DNA from: Heliocidaris tuberculata
Lineage: Eukaryota > Echinodermata > Echinoidea > Camarodonta > Echinometridae
NCBI GenBank assembly: GCA_025618425.1
Contig: CM046845.1
Location: 7,555,491-7,619,490 of the forward strand
Length of the DNA stretch: 64,000 nt
Reading direction: 5' to 3'
The stretch's first letter is position 1. Every line of letters begins with the position of its first letter. The translations under genes and the position numbers were made by a program. The notes below the pieces were generated by a model, which saw nothing but the letters and a program-made list of their open reading frames with translations, did not search any database and was not told the origin of the DNA. Shown here piece after piece: positions 1 to 15,952 of the stretch.

Positions 1-1473
1 GTTAAAACAGGATTTTGATTACCGAGTATTTGTAAGTAATTCATGTATAATGTTCTATTTTGTATTAATGACTTTGTCTTGAAAGATTGCCCTTTTTGCT
101 GTGATATTAATATTTTTCTCCCTCTGCAGCTATTATAAGTATGGAACTATGTACAGATCGAGTTGATAATGGCTTCCAATATACATTATGTAGTTTTGTT
201 CAGGGTTTTGAGTTAGATACCACTGACTGGGTGTAGCATTTTTTTCTTTTATTTTGTTTGTAAAGATTGAGATTCTGAAAATTTAATTCATGTATATTCT
301 TTAAGGCAAGAAATTCAGCTAGCAAACACAATCTGTATGCATATGATATAATGCCACACCAGTTTCAATCAAGGACCTGACACTTATCAAAAGTGAAAAC
401 GAATGTCTGATTTTTTTTTCTTTTAAAAAAATTCTTCGTATAATATTCTTTTTTGAAAATTCTGAAAGGAAAGAAGAAACTGTCGTCAGGTACACAAATA
501 CCGGTATGAAATCCTCATTATTACCAGAGTTTATTAAAAATGATCGTCTTGTTCAGACACTGTATTACCGGTGCATATACGTAGTTAGAATGTGATGCAA
601 ATTATCTGTAAAGCTCTAATTTTCTTTGTACATATGTTTGATTTGTCACATAATATTTGTTACACCTCACCATATTTATTGACATTTAAAGGAATGATTC
701 AACTTATGAATTTGATGGAGCACAGATGAAATTTTCAAATTTGTAATTCATGACATGTTACAAGTACTTCCATTGTATACATGTACCCATATGTGAAATG
801 AATTTACCAGGGTAGTATGTATATTTTTACAAAATTAAGTGTTTTTGTCCATATAATGCATTTACACATGTCATCTATAGTACAGGTCCTACAGGAGTAA
901 TGAAGTGTTGATGAACCTTTTAATTTACTGTTCTTTTTTTTTTTTTTGAACACTGATTTATCTTCGTAGAAATTGCCCAGCTGTCATATGAGATATGAAA
1001 AGTTAATGGTAATATTTGTAACATTATTTGAAGGTTGGTCTGTAGAATATCAAAGCAAAACAGAAGTAGAGAGTAAATTGAGAGACTACCTGTATATAAC
1101 AGGAGGTTAACCCCCCCCCCCTTCCAGCTTTGTCAATGCAAATCTGAACGCTTTAATTCTATGAACCGAAGTTCAAGTAACATTACTGCTTAAATAAACG
1201 TAAAGTGTAAAAATTTCATGAATAAAACGTTGTACTAATAGGGAGTATCTCATTTGTTAGAAATGACAGGAAAGCTTAAAACTTGATGAAAAGCAGATTC
1301 TTATTTATATTGAAATGTTTACATTGCTGGGGAATGACAAGAAATGCAGGTATGGCAGTTGTCAGGATATAGGCTAATTTCAGGCTTTGTCTTCTCTTTA
1401 TTTTTATTGTAAGACATAATGCTCTTTTCACATTTGCTCAGCAGTCTATTTCTTTACACAGGTACATTTATAT
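1..1473. other. gene-free AT-rich DNA
   Basis: No reading frame here resembles a protein and no exon can be joined to a neighbour. The stretch is AT-rich, with short homopolymers (T run near 937-948, C run near 1111-1120) and several TACATGTA-like octamers. A pyrimidine tract with CTGCAG near 120-130 could be a splice acceptor of a gene lying to the left, but no recognisable coding sequence follows it. Confidence 0.5.
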
Positions 1474-1614
1474 AATATTGACTGGCCTTGAGGGGGATAT
1501 CAGAATATGTTGCCCGCAACAGAATCATATTGCCCCGAGTCGAAGACGAGGGCAATATGGTTCTTTTAAGGGCAACATTTTCGATATTCCTCGAAAGTAG
1601 AGCCAGTCAATATT
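1474..1614. repeat. foldback element, about 140 bp
   Basis: The ends are inverted: AATATTGACTGGC at the left and GCCAGTCAATATT at the right. An inner inverted pair (GGGGGATATCAGAATATGTTGCC against GGCAACATTTTCGATATTCC, imperfect) and a third pair around AATCATATTGCCC / GGGCAATATGGTT flank a GAGTCGAAGACGAG loop. It has no coding capacity. This is the layout of a non-autonomous DNA transposon (MITE). Confidence 0.7.
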
Positions 1615-2082
1615 ATTATTATTACCTATATCATGTATAGATCTATGACTATCTTATAGCAATTACAAACAAGTCTGTTTGCCTGTCAGTCCCTCTAATT
1701 TCAGGTTATTCATGCAGGTATGTAATCTGGGCCAAGCCATTGTGACGTAAATTGTTACCGCGCGTATACATTGTTTAAGCCTACAGTTTAATGCGTACAC
1801 AATACTGCGCGTATGCACTTTTAATAAAAGCGCACTGACAAGAAAAGGTGGATGTTAATCAGGCTCAATGTTGACCGCACTTTTTGTACACAAAGTGAAT
1901 GGTGAAACCTGGAAGAGGGAAAATATCAGGGAATGATGACCGCTCAGAACTTGGTCGTTCGCGGACCGCGCAAAACATGGATTTTAAATGCACCGTAAAA
2001 CTACCCCATATAGGTAATAATATATAATGACGACCCTACCCCAAAACCTTTTCTTTGACAACATATAGCCTGGAGCAAATGT
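1615..2082. other. unassigned spacer with local CG-rich patch
   Basis: There is no gene. A patch at about 1740-1990 is richer in CpG (several CGCG and GCGCGTA words) than its surroundings. ATTATTACCTATAT near 1615-1630 and ATATAGGTAATAAT near 2008-2022 are inverted, so this stretch may itself be an old inverted-repeat element abutting the foldback at 1474-1614. Confidence 0.4.
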
Positions 2083-2224
2083 CTGGGGAGCATTTCATCA
2101 AGCGTTTTGTCAGTGATTTTTACTGACAAATTTGCTCTCAGCCAATCAGATGCAAGGATTTCAGTAGCTTATAACAGTTGTCGGTAAAAATCACTGACAA
2201 AACGCTTGATGAAACGCTCCCCAG
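2083..2224. mobile_element. MITE family D, copy 1
   Basis: A 142-bp hairpin element begins CTGGGGAGCATTTCATCAAG and ends with the near-exact inverse. Each arm contains its own small palindrome (GTCAGTGATTTTTACTGAC). The unpaired middle (GCCAATCAGATGCAAGG, then TTTCAGTAGCTTATAACAG) is shared with copies at 35483-35624 (inverted) and 43365-43504. It is non-coding. Flanks do not show a clear target duplication. Confidence 0.85.
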
Positions 2225-2629
2225 ATTACTCTCCTTTTCAGGTTTTTCCATGCTTCACGTCTTACAGAATTTAAGAGGCACCATCGTGCCTGGGTTTCTT
2301 TTCAGGTCAGTTGGGTAAGAATATATTCCTGGAAATGGGTATGTGTCACAGATGATTATCAAAATACACTGTATGTACAATGTCTAATTTTATTGCTTTG
2401 TTGTGAATATGACTACATTTATTTCTTCACCTGTGCTTTAAAGGAGAATAATCTCATGTTTCATTGACATCATGTGCAATGTCTGGTTTCTGCTCTCTTT
2501 CTGTGGGGGATCTGTATTTGTGTAAAGGTATAATGTTCTTCAACACTTGAATTGGAAAGATGTAAACAGAAGTGTACAAAAGTGTTAAGGGTGCAGTGAA
2601 GAAACTAAAAAGAATGTTTGGGAGAGAGG

Positions 2630-2696
<67 letters not shown>

Positions 2697-3373
2697 GATA
2701 GAGAGGGAGAGCCATGGAAAGAGATGGGAAGAAGATAGAGAAATAGATGAAGAGAGGGAGGGAATGTGCCAGAAAAGAATTTGAGAAAAAGGAGAGAGAA
2801 GAAGAAAAAGAAATTGCATGTTGAAAAGAGAAAGAAAAGTAAGTGTAGAAATGTTTTTAATAGAATACATGTAGTTTGTATTTTCAGAAAAAAATGAAAA
2901 TATTTACCAGAGAATTGAACAGGAATAAGATAAATCAAGAAGACTGTTAAAATGAACTCTTAAAAAAAAAAGGAGCTGACATGAGAAGACATTGCAAAAG
3001 AAATTAAATATGAAAAACACATGTTAGGTAGAATTCATAGGTAATTTTGTAGTCCCAGATGTACTTGCAGAAACTACAAGGAAAATATGGAAATTGGAAA
3101 CATTCTCTATTTCTTATTTTGTTTTTTGCCTACAATTTCCGGGCACATTTCAACCTATCCTAGCTTTTTTTATAAGATTTGTCTGGTATTTATGACCTCT
3201 CTCTCTCCACACATTCACTTTTCCTGGATCTCTTGCCTATTTAAATTCAAAAATGCATATCTTTTTACTTTTCTTCTTTTTTGTTTCCCTTCAATTACAT
3301 TCATCTCTGGCAAGTCCAAGATTAATATTAATTATGTCCCATACATAATAGAGTTTACCATGGTGGTAAACAC
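2225..3373. other. gene-free DNA with GA tract
   Basis: No supportable gene. It contains the GA microsatellite at 2633-2692 and a purine-rich zone on both sides of it. Open frames here are artefacts of the dinucleotide repeat. A short palindrome GTTTACCATGGTGGTAAAC lies just before the TTAA that starts the family C element at 3378. Confidence 0.5.
2633..2692. repeat. (GA)n microsatellite
   Basis: About 30 uninterrupted GA dinucleotides sit in a wider purine-rich stretch (about 2620-2840). Confidence 0.95.
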
Positions 3374-3377
3374 TTAA

Positions 3378-3748
3378 AGAGAAGGTCGAGTTCTTGGAAA
3401 GGTGAAAATAAATTTGTGAGCTTTCTCGTTTTTTTTAGGTCAGTTTGGAAGAATATAATAGTAGAAATGTCCCCTGAAAAGGATAGCTCTTCAAATGCCC
3501 TCATATTCGAAATATGACAAGAAATAGCTGACATGTTAGAGCCGAACACTCATGTGCAGACCCATATACCCATTTCTGTGTGCAGTAAATGTGCTATTTA
3601 GTGAGAGTGGGTCAAATTCTTATCATTTTGATGATTTCAAAACTTCACAATATAAAACGATTCTTATGTAGACATGATCAACCTTTCCCAATTGCTTTGA
3701 GGCAGTTTCTTTAACAATGTAATAAGTGACCAGAACTCAACTTTATCT
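3378..3748. mobile_element. MITE family C, copy 1 (TTAA-flanked)
   Basis: TTAA stands at both ends (3374-3377 and 3749-3752). Terminal inverted repeats of about 20 bp end in GAGTTCTTGG on the left and CCAGAACTCAA on the right. The body aligns along its length with 9333-9759, sharing GAAATGTCCCCTGAAAAGG-like and CCTTTCCCAATTGCTTTGAG blocks. It is non-coding. The TTAA target points to a piggyBac-like mobiliser, by inference. Confidence 0.75.
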
Positions 3749-3752
3749 TTAA

Positions 3753-5264
3753 ACAATCATACATGTACTTGCTGTTTGTGGTACTCTTTCTCAGTGCGGT
3801 CTCTGTTGATTTCTGTTTGCTATTCCGGTTAACTTTGTTACATATATGGGACTTATTTTAATAGCATTCATCTTTCACTTGCCCTTTCTCTATCACTCTT
3901 CCTCTATTTCTCCTAGCTGTAAACCTTTCAAAATGAAATGATACAATTTTGAATATATATCTCAACACTGAAAAAACAAACAAACAGAAGAAACCAAGAT
4001 CATAATTGGGTTGGTTTTATCTTTTATAATCCTCTCTTTAAAATGAAATCAATCACATTTACTGTGAAAACCATTATAAAACAATAATAAAAATGTCTTT
4101 GTACATGTATTGTAAACTGCACGACACATTTACATGTTGATCATGTTTTGCACTCGAAAGCAAGCCCTGAAGTTATCAAATGTGAGCCCTCTAATAGATA
4201 AATTTAATCAATTTTCCTCTTGAACTGTTCATGATAAAGTCATTTTGAGGTCTTTCCATATGATGGAAAATATAATTTCATCAACTATTATTCCAATCTA
4301 ATGCAATCCACTTACGTGCATACTCAATGTTCAATTCTGAACACATCCAATATCTATTTTTTGATCTTTCTTTCATTTCAAATTTCTCGTCCAAAATACA
4401 CCTTGCTTCCCTATCATTAAAGGATACTACAGTGCACTTACATTTCCTGCCTAAAGCCATTACATATCTTGTTTGATTGCAAAGTCGTGTTTTACTTCTT
4501 AATGAAAACATGCTACCCACGACCAACTGAGACACCATTTGCCACTCACTCGTCCATTCTGATAAGAAATTCTCTTGATCCTTCACGAAATTCAAACCTT
4601 AACCGACCCTGAATATGATTCTCTTCAATCCCCACAAAAGCCCTCACAAGGCTAAACAAGGTTTTATTTACTTACCTTCTAAAAACCAGAAGGGCATTCA
4701 ATCAATGTTGTTACTGAGATATCTAACTTATAGACTGAGATCCAACTTATCCTTTCTGGTACTTTTTTCACATTCTAGTTCTTCATAATCATGCTTCAGC
4801 TTGTTTTTTGTTGATCTGCAATTACATAATCACAGTATGAATCAAGGGCTTGAACGGAGTAAGGCCTATCCAAAACAAACTTCTTCAGCTCCTCTCTTTT
4901 ATTTTGACCATGATCTACAGACGTCATATTCTAGTGGATATGTCACTGGACTACGGATCAATCTCTCCAAAAATCCAGGCTACTACATCCCTTGACAAGA
5001 AAATCTGTTTGCAACTCTTTATAAAGGTGTAGTAAAGAGGTACTTGGTCAGAGATGATTCCCTGAATGCTTTTTAGGACAATATATGGCAGTCTGCTAAA
5101 GCCAAGGCAATGATCCGATATGTTGTGGGCACAATGACCATCCGTTGGGATGGATCGGTGTTCCATTTTGAAAGAATGTAATCATCATCATAATAAAATA
5201 TATCATCATAGTAATACATATTCTAATAATACATGATTTAAAGATATTAATATCATCAAAATCA
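3753..5264. other. downstream flank of FARS2
   Basis: This lies 3' of the minus-strand FARS2 stop codon. It should hold that gene's 3' UTR; a possible AATAAA on the minus strand reads as TTTATT at 4898-4903. A 104-codon open frame on the minus strand (4281-4595) has no recognisable domain, so I do not call it a gene. Confidence 0.4.
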
Positions 5265-11123
<5,859 letters not shown>

Positions 11124-12204
11124 TGTTAAAACCTATTAGTGAATGGGGAGATAAGAGGGTGGGGTGAAGGAGAAAGAGACATTCTCTTGTAATACATGTA
11201 TATTCAACTTAATCAAACTCTGTAAGAAATGGGTAATATATCATAAACTTTTCATAAGAATTATCTGCAATGTTACCTCAAAGTTTGGATGAAATTCCCC
11301 TACAAGTCATAATCATCAATTGAGCAGAAGAAATCATATCTGACAGAAATTTATACTGTGTACAATGTATGTAGGCATATAGTATAGTTCAAGGGAAAAT
11401 TTGATTATGGTATTGTTTTCAAGGCTATAATAGAATACAAGAGTGGATTCCATACTATTTTCAAAAAAATATTTTGATATCTTTTCCAAGATGACTGCCA
11501 CATGGTTGAACTAAATCAATTTTATTGGAGAGTTAAACACTGCAAAATGTATTCTGCTCCTTTTTTCAGTTTCTTTGCTGTTCTTCTAGTACTATAAGTT
11601 GCAGGGTCATGGAAAAGAAAGTTTAGAATTCTGCCTGGATACCTTTCAGATGTCATGACTAAAGCTCTTTAAAATAATCATTTCAAATGTGCCTGTTCCA
11701 CATTGTCATTATTGGTAGAGTCTAGTAACAGCATGTTTCTGGACTATGTACCTTTTACAGCTGTTATTCATATGTAACTTTATGATAAATTTGAAAAGTG
11801 GGAAGAGAATACAAAATAAAGAGAAAAATATTTCTAAATTTTTGACATTTGCGTACAAAGGCCAAAGCTATGAAAATTCACTGTTTTTGTCCAAATAAAA
11901 TTGTCATGGGGGGGGGGGGGGGTGACAGACTCTCTAGCGACCTCCCTCTTCAACTTCAGCTTTGCAGATCTTTGAGCCTATCATTAGTGGATACAAATTT
12001 CAAACTAATTTCTGAATAAAAAAAGAAGTGTAGACCTAGATACATATTTGGGAAACATCTACATGACTACATCTATTTTGAATTTATTGTATTGTTTTTA
12101 ACTCAATGAAATTCTAAACTTAAAGATGTAATAGAGTTAAGTGTTAAGAGTTGCTTGCATACAATAGTAACTAAGTCTAACTCTAATTTCTAAATGAAAA
12201 CTAA
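11124..12204. other. FARS2 5' flank
   Basis: It should contain the FARS2 promoter and 5' UTR on the minus strand. I see no TATA box or other convincing core element, and no gene. A poly-G tract lies at about 11909-11922. Confidence 0.4.
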
Positions 12205-12214
12205 GTAAGGACTT

Positions 12215-12456
12215 AGTTGTACGAACTCTGTGGCTTATCAATCTGGTACTGGCCACAGAGTTGTACAGCCCATGCCATTCATGCTAACGGAGTGATGGGT
12301 AAACACAGAAATACATGTACTATGCCTCATAATCACCCATTCCCACGCACGGTGAACCTTGCAAACCACCCTCGGTGTTTGCTAAGGTGGTTCTGGACAT
12401 ATTCAACCAGAAAAATTGACACTCAAAATACAAAAAAAGTGTAAATCTACAACAAC

Positions 12457-12488
<32 letters not shown>

Positions 12489-13022
12489 AGGTTTTGGCTG
12501 GACGGATGAGGTTTTTCTTACCTTGCACATCGTTATTTGCATGAGAAACGATGACCTAACTGCCCCGAAGTCGGCACTAGTCTAGCTTAGAGTCTGTGGA
12601 CTTATTTAGTTATATCGCGTTGTGCGTCAATGCTTCTATCCACTGATCAACTACGTAGATTTAAGTGCGTCTGTATCCCGCGCGAGTGCGAGCGAGATGT
12701 TGCGATCGCGAAGTCCACGCATGGCATGTGAATCAATGGAGTTCGCACTGTCTACGCATTGGATAGATGAACAGTGCAGTTTGTTCATTTATACTATGCG
12801 TAGACAGTGCGAACTCCATTGATTCACATGCCATGCGTGGACCTTCGCGATCGCAACATCTCCCTCGCACTCGCGCGGGATACAGACGCACTGAACTCTA
12901 CGTAGCTGTGATTATGATGCATAGTATTTCTGTGTTTACCCATCACTCCGTTAGTTTGAATGGCATGGGCTGTACAACTCTGTGGCCAGTACCAGATTGA
13001 TAAGCCACAGAGTTCATACAAC
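12215..13022. mobile_element. large foldback element, about 810 bp
   Basis: The two halves are inverted copies. 12215-12336 (starting AGTTGTACGAACTCTGTGGC) pairs with about 12912-13022, and 12649-12765 (CTACGTAGATTTAAGTGCG ... GAACTCCA core) pairs with about 12785-12908. The tip falls near 12770-12785. The left arm carries about 312 bp (12337-12648) with no partner on the right. GTAAGGACTT occurs immediately left (12205-12214) and again at 13034-13043, a possible 10-bp target duplication. Open frames in the arms are palindrome shadows. Confidence 0.85.
12337..12648. mobile_element. insertion into one arm of the foldback
   Basis: This segment interrupts the left arm only: the arm pairing stops at AATCAC (12336) and resumes at CTACGTAG (12650). 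It contains an A-rich tract (about 12450-12490) and a small hairpin around ATCGTTATTTGCATGAGAAACGAT. It is either an insertion after the palindrome formed or a segment deleted from the other arm. No coding sequence. Confidence 0.6.
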
Positions 13023-13066
13023 TAGTATTTGTAGTAAGGACTTGGGCCAAAGGGGCAGGATCCGGG

Positions 13067-13504
13067 ATAGACCGAAAATTCCGTCTCTCGTTTGTTAGCT
13101 CATCACTAATAGAGACAGAAATGGTCGTATCACTCGGCTGTGCAAATCGACTACGCGATGACGAATAGCTGGAAAAATCGCAATAATTTGATTTTTCCTC
13201 ATATATCTAGATCTAGACTACATATTAATTATTATTAAACTGGTTAGGCCTATAGGCTTTACTATTTAAGGAATTGGCTCAACTTACCAATTTGACTGAA
13301 TAATTAAAGCTCCTTTTTCAGGTAATTCAGGGTCCAAGGTATTCTCCATTTGAAAATCTTGCAGCCGTATTCAAACTGTATTATTAGTGTGTATAATTAA
13401 TATAAAGTCAATGTGTATTCGGTTTCCACAGCAGAGTGATACAACCGTTTCTGTCTCTAAGTGAAAAGCTAACTAACGAGAGACAGAATTTTCTTTCGGT
13501 CTAC
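13067..13504. mobile_element. TIR element, about 438 bp, 78-bp inverted ends
   Basis: The left end starts ATAGACCGAAAATTCCGTCTC and runs to about 13145. The right end, about 13424-13504, is its inverse (AGAATTTTCTTTCGGTCTAC), with about 80% identity by eye. The interior is AT-rich and non-coding. It follows the larger foldback after 44 bp. Confidence 0.75.
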
Positions 13505-14087
13505 AGCCCCCCTGGCATGCCTGGTCTAGGTCCGGGAGAGTCATTGTCAAATTGTGTTCTTTTTTTTTTGTCGACATAATCAGATCAGCCACACTGGACA
13601 CATCCAGCAAAGAAAAAAGACGGCAGACAAAACAACACCTCTTAAAAAAAAAGAGAGAGAGAGAGAAAGAGGAAGGTATGAAAAGTGACATCAACAACAT
13701 CAACAAACCATGGTAATCATGCATCATGAGGCATAATCCCAGCACATCATCATCGTCATCACCATTATCATCATGATCATCACCACTACCATATATTATC
13801 ATCGTCACCGTCGCCATCATCATCAATTTTGAATAAATTAGCATAAATTTGCATAATTAATGAATTTCGAAATTCTGTGTAGAATTTTGGAAGCCCTCAC
13901 CAAGCCCCATCAGATAAAACAATTAGATTCAAAATCCGATGTGAAATAGAGGAGAAGTAGCATTTTTCGTTGATTTTGCATAAATTTGCATAAATTTGCA
14001 TAATTAATGAATTTCACAATTTTATTTCATAGAAGTGGAAGTCAAACTTCCATGCCATGTCAGTTTATTAACAACCTTTGGGAAACT
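13505..14087. other. gene-free spacer with CAT/ATC repeats
   Basis: A degenerate ATC/CAT-rich stretch (about 13738-13824) and repeated TTTGCATAAT words (13845-13862 and 13976-14005) are visible. The GCATAAATTTGCATAATTAATGAATTTC block occurs twice (about 13841-13868 and 13988-14015), a short direct repeat. No gene. Confidence 0.55.
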
Positions 14088-14151
14088 GTCCCCACCGCGT
14101 TTCCAAACAAATCAGATTTCTCGTTGCGAGGGGACAATATGACGAGTATTT
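14088..14151 (+). repeat. hairpin repeat unit 1 (diverged)
   Basis: It reads GTCCCCACCGCGTTTCC ... TTGCGAGGGGACAATATGACGA. This is a diverged relative of the 73-bp unit next to it (14152-14224), with the same CCCCAC / GTGGGG-type pairing ends and the same conserved tail (GGGGACARTATSACGA). Confidence 0.7.
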
Positions 14152-14224
14152 TATACTGTTGGAGTTATCCCCACTGCCGTGGAAAACAAACTCGATTTCC
14201 CATAGCGTGGGGACAGTATCACGA
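14152..14224 (+). repeat. 73-bp direct repeat, left of the LINE
   Basis: It begins TATACTGTTGGA and ends GGGGACAGTATCACGA, and matches 19577-19649 with 3 mismatches by my alignment. CCCCAC and GTGGGG inside it can pair. It abuts the 5' end of the retrotransposon and so is either a long target-site duplication or one of two array units. Confidence 0.85.
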
Positions 14225-14416
14225 GTATAACTATAAAAAAAAAAAATGGCGGACTGACGGGTGTTCACCGGCCTCCTGGGCTCCGGACAATTTTCACAAT
14301 TTGTTGACTCATTTTGGATTCCCTTTTAATAGAACATCAGGAACTAGTCTCTGAGAAACAGTGATAACTATAATGTACTTTTGGTATGTATAGATATTTA
14401 ACTGCTCTGTGAATCT

Positions 14417-15226
14417 TTGAACATTTTATTTGCTTTCATCATGCCTCGTACGTCCGGGCCTAGCAACGGGAACGCTAGCGCTAGCACTCGCAAAGCCAAC
14501 GGTACGCCCGACGGTAACGCGGGCGACACTGCAGATTTTGAGGCCTTCGTGCGCCGTGGTATAACGGACATACAGGCTAAGCTAGCTAGTTTTGAAGTTG
14601 CCCTCGAATTTCAAGCTAACCGTACTTCTGAGCTAGAACAGCGAGTGACTCCGCTCGAGAAAAAAGTCACTGCCATGGACAGAAAACTTGACGATCTTCA
14701 CTACAAGCTTCAGAAAGCTGAGGAAGCCAGTAATAAGTTGGAAAGATTTTCACGGAGGAACAACCTTCGGCTTGTTGGGCTGGCTGAGGAGGAAGATGAA
14801 AACCCCATTGCAAAAGTAGCTGCCCTCTTGGATCAGTACTTTGGCTTGAAGAACCCACGTATTGAGCGTGCTCACCGCGACGGTAACACCGCTGAAGGAA
14901 AGCCCATACACTTGCTATTTAAGCTTCTTTCTTACCAAGACAAGCGTCTCATCTTGTCACAGAAGCGGCAGAAGCTGAAAGATGTTCCCTTCTATATTAT
15001 TGAAGACCTGACCAAGCAGGATATGGATCATAAGCGGAAGTGGAGCAAGGAGGTGTCAGATGCATATCGAGCGGGGATATTCCTCCACTTCTCAGCAGGG
15101 AAATGGCGTACAAGGAAGGGTCTACCAGCCGATTTCTACCGTGAGCAGCGAGAAGTCCGTGGCAACATTAACCGCCGGGCTGATGGTCTTGCTACCACTG
15201 TAGAGAGAGGGGCCCATGAAGCTTAG
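14417..15226 (+). CDS. LINE ORF1 protein (coiled coil + RNA-binding type)
   Basis: A predicted nucleic-acid chaperone that would package the element's RNA. The frame has 269 codons; a second Met at residue 9 (MPRTSGPSNG) is the likelier start because it opens the Ser/Asn/Gly-rich leader typical of such proteins. Residues ~45-115 form a heptad-like helix (FEANRTSEL-type with repeated Leu, Val and charged residues), suggesting a coiled coil for trimerisation. Residues ~110-230 look like the L1 ORF1p RRM/CTD region: KLERFSRRNNLRLVGL, PRIERAHRDG and the basic RKGLPADFYREQ tail. It is followed by ORF2 after 726 bp. The frame is uninterrupted. Assignment rests on these family-like blocks, not on a search. 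Confidence 0.85.
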   Translation: MNILFAFIMPRTSGPSNGNASASTRKANGTPDGNAGDTADFEAFVRRGITDIQAKLASFEVALEFQANRTSELEQRVTPLEKKVTAMDRKLDDLHYKLQKAEEASNKLERFSRRNNLRLVGLAEEEDENPIAKVAALLDQYFGLKNPRIERAHRDGNTAEGKPIHLLFKLLSYQDKRLILSQKRQKLKDVPFYIIEDLTKQDMDHKRKWSKEVSDAYRAGIFLHFSAGKWRTRKGLPADFYREQREVRGNINRRADGLATTVERGAHEA

Positions 15227-15952
15227 TTCAATTTTATTTTTTTTTTTTTCATAGCCACGATGTCTTGATGGATATCATTGCCAAGTCGTAGTCAAGTCAC
15301 CTACCAAGTGAAGTGTTTGTTCGGAAGTACGGTACATGTACCTACATAATACCTAAAGTTAGTCTATGTCTGATGACTGCTGAATCATTTACATATATGT
15401 ACCTTACTCATGCTGAATTTAATACTGGTACTCCTGTAGGCTACATTCATGGGCGTTCATGAATATATTCACAGACTCTGGCTACACGATTGATGCATTT
15501 AGACCCGACACCAGGACTAAGCAATATTGTTACTTCTTTCCCATTGTTCTGATCATCAGTTTGAACCTAGAGCTTATGGCTGTTTTACATTAAGCCCATT
15601 CAGTGACGGTTTAAAACTTTAAATAACTTTGATGTTCCAGTTCTAGTAATGAAAATATTCCGGGGTCTGGGAATCCAGGCCATTTGACTTTTGTGAACTT
15701 GTTTGAAGAGAGTTCACATTGTTAATATGTTTTTATTCTGTCACCTTCACAGAATTGTTTCTGTATGTCACTACATTTACATGTATATTTCTTATCTTAC
15801 GTCTCAGCCACATGCATTGTGGCAACCCCTTACTCTAAGTATTTTATATGTCTATGCCAACTGTTATATGTATCTCAACTCCAGGAAAGCTAGCAGTACT
15901 TGTGTGCATCTTATGAATAAGGCTGCTTTTTTATCTGTACTCTGTGTAAAAA

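Noticed and set aside
2454..2938. Long open frames on both strands around 2454-2938
   Set aside because: They are translations of the GA/CT dinucleotide tract (Ser-Leu or Arg-Glu runs), not proteins.
4281..4595. Minus-strand 104-codon frame downstream of FARS2
   Set aside because: It has Cys and Trp and looks less random than most, but no motif, no splice partners and no neighbours support it.
12217..13021. Frames of 65-77 codons on both strands
   Set aside because: The same peptide appears on opposite strands because the two arms of the foldback are inverted copies.
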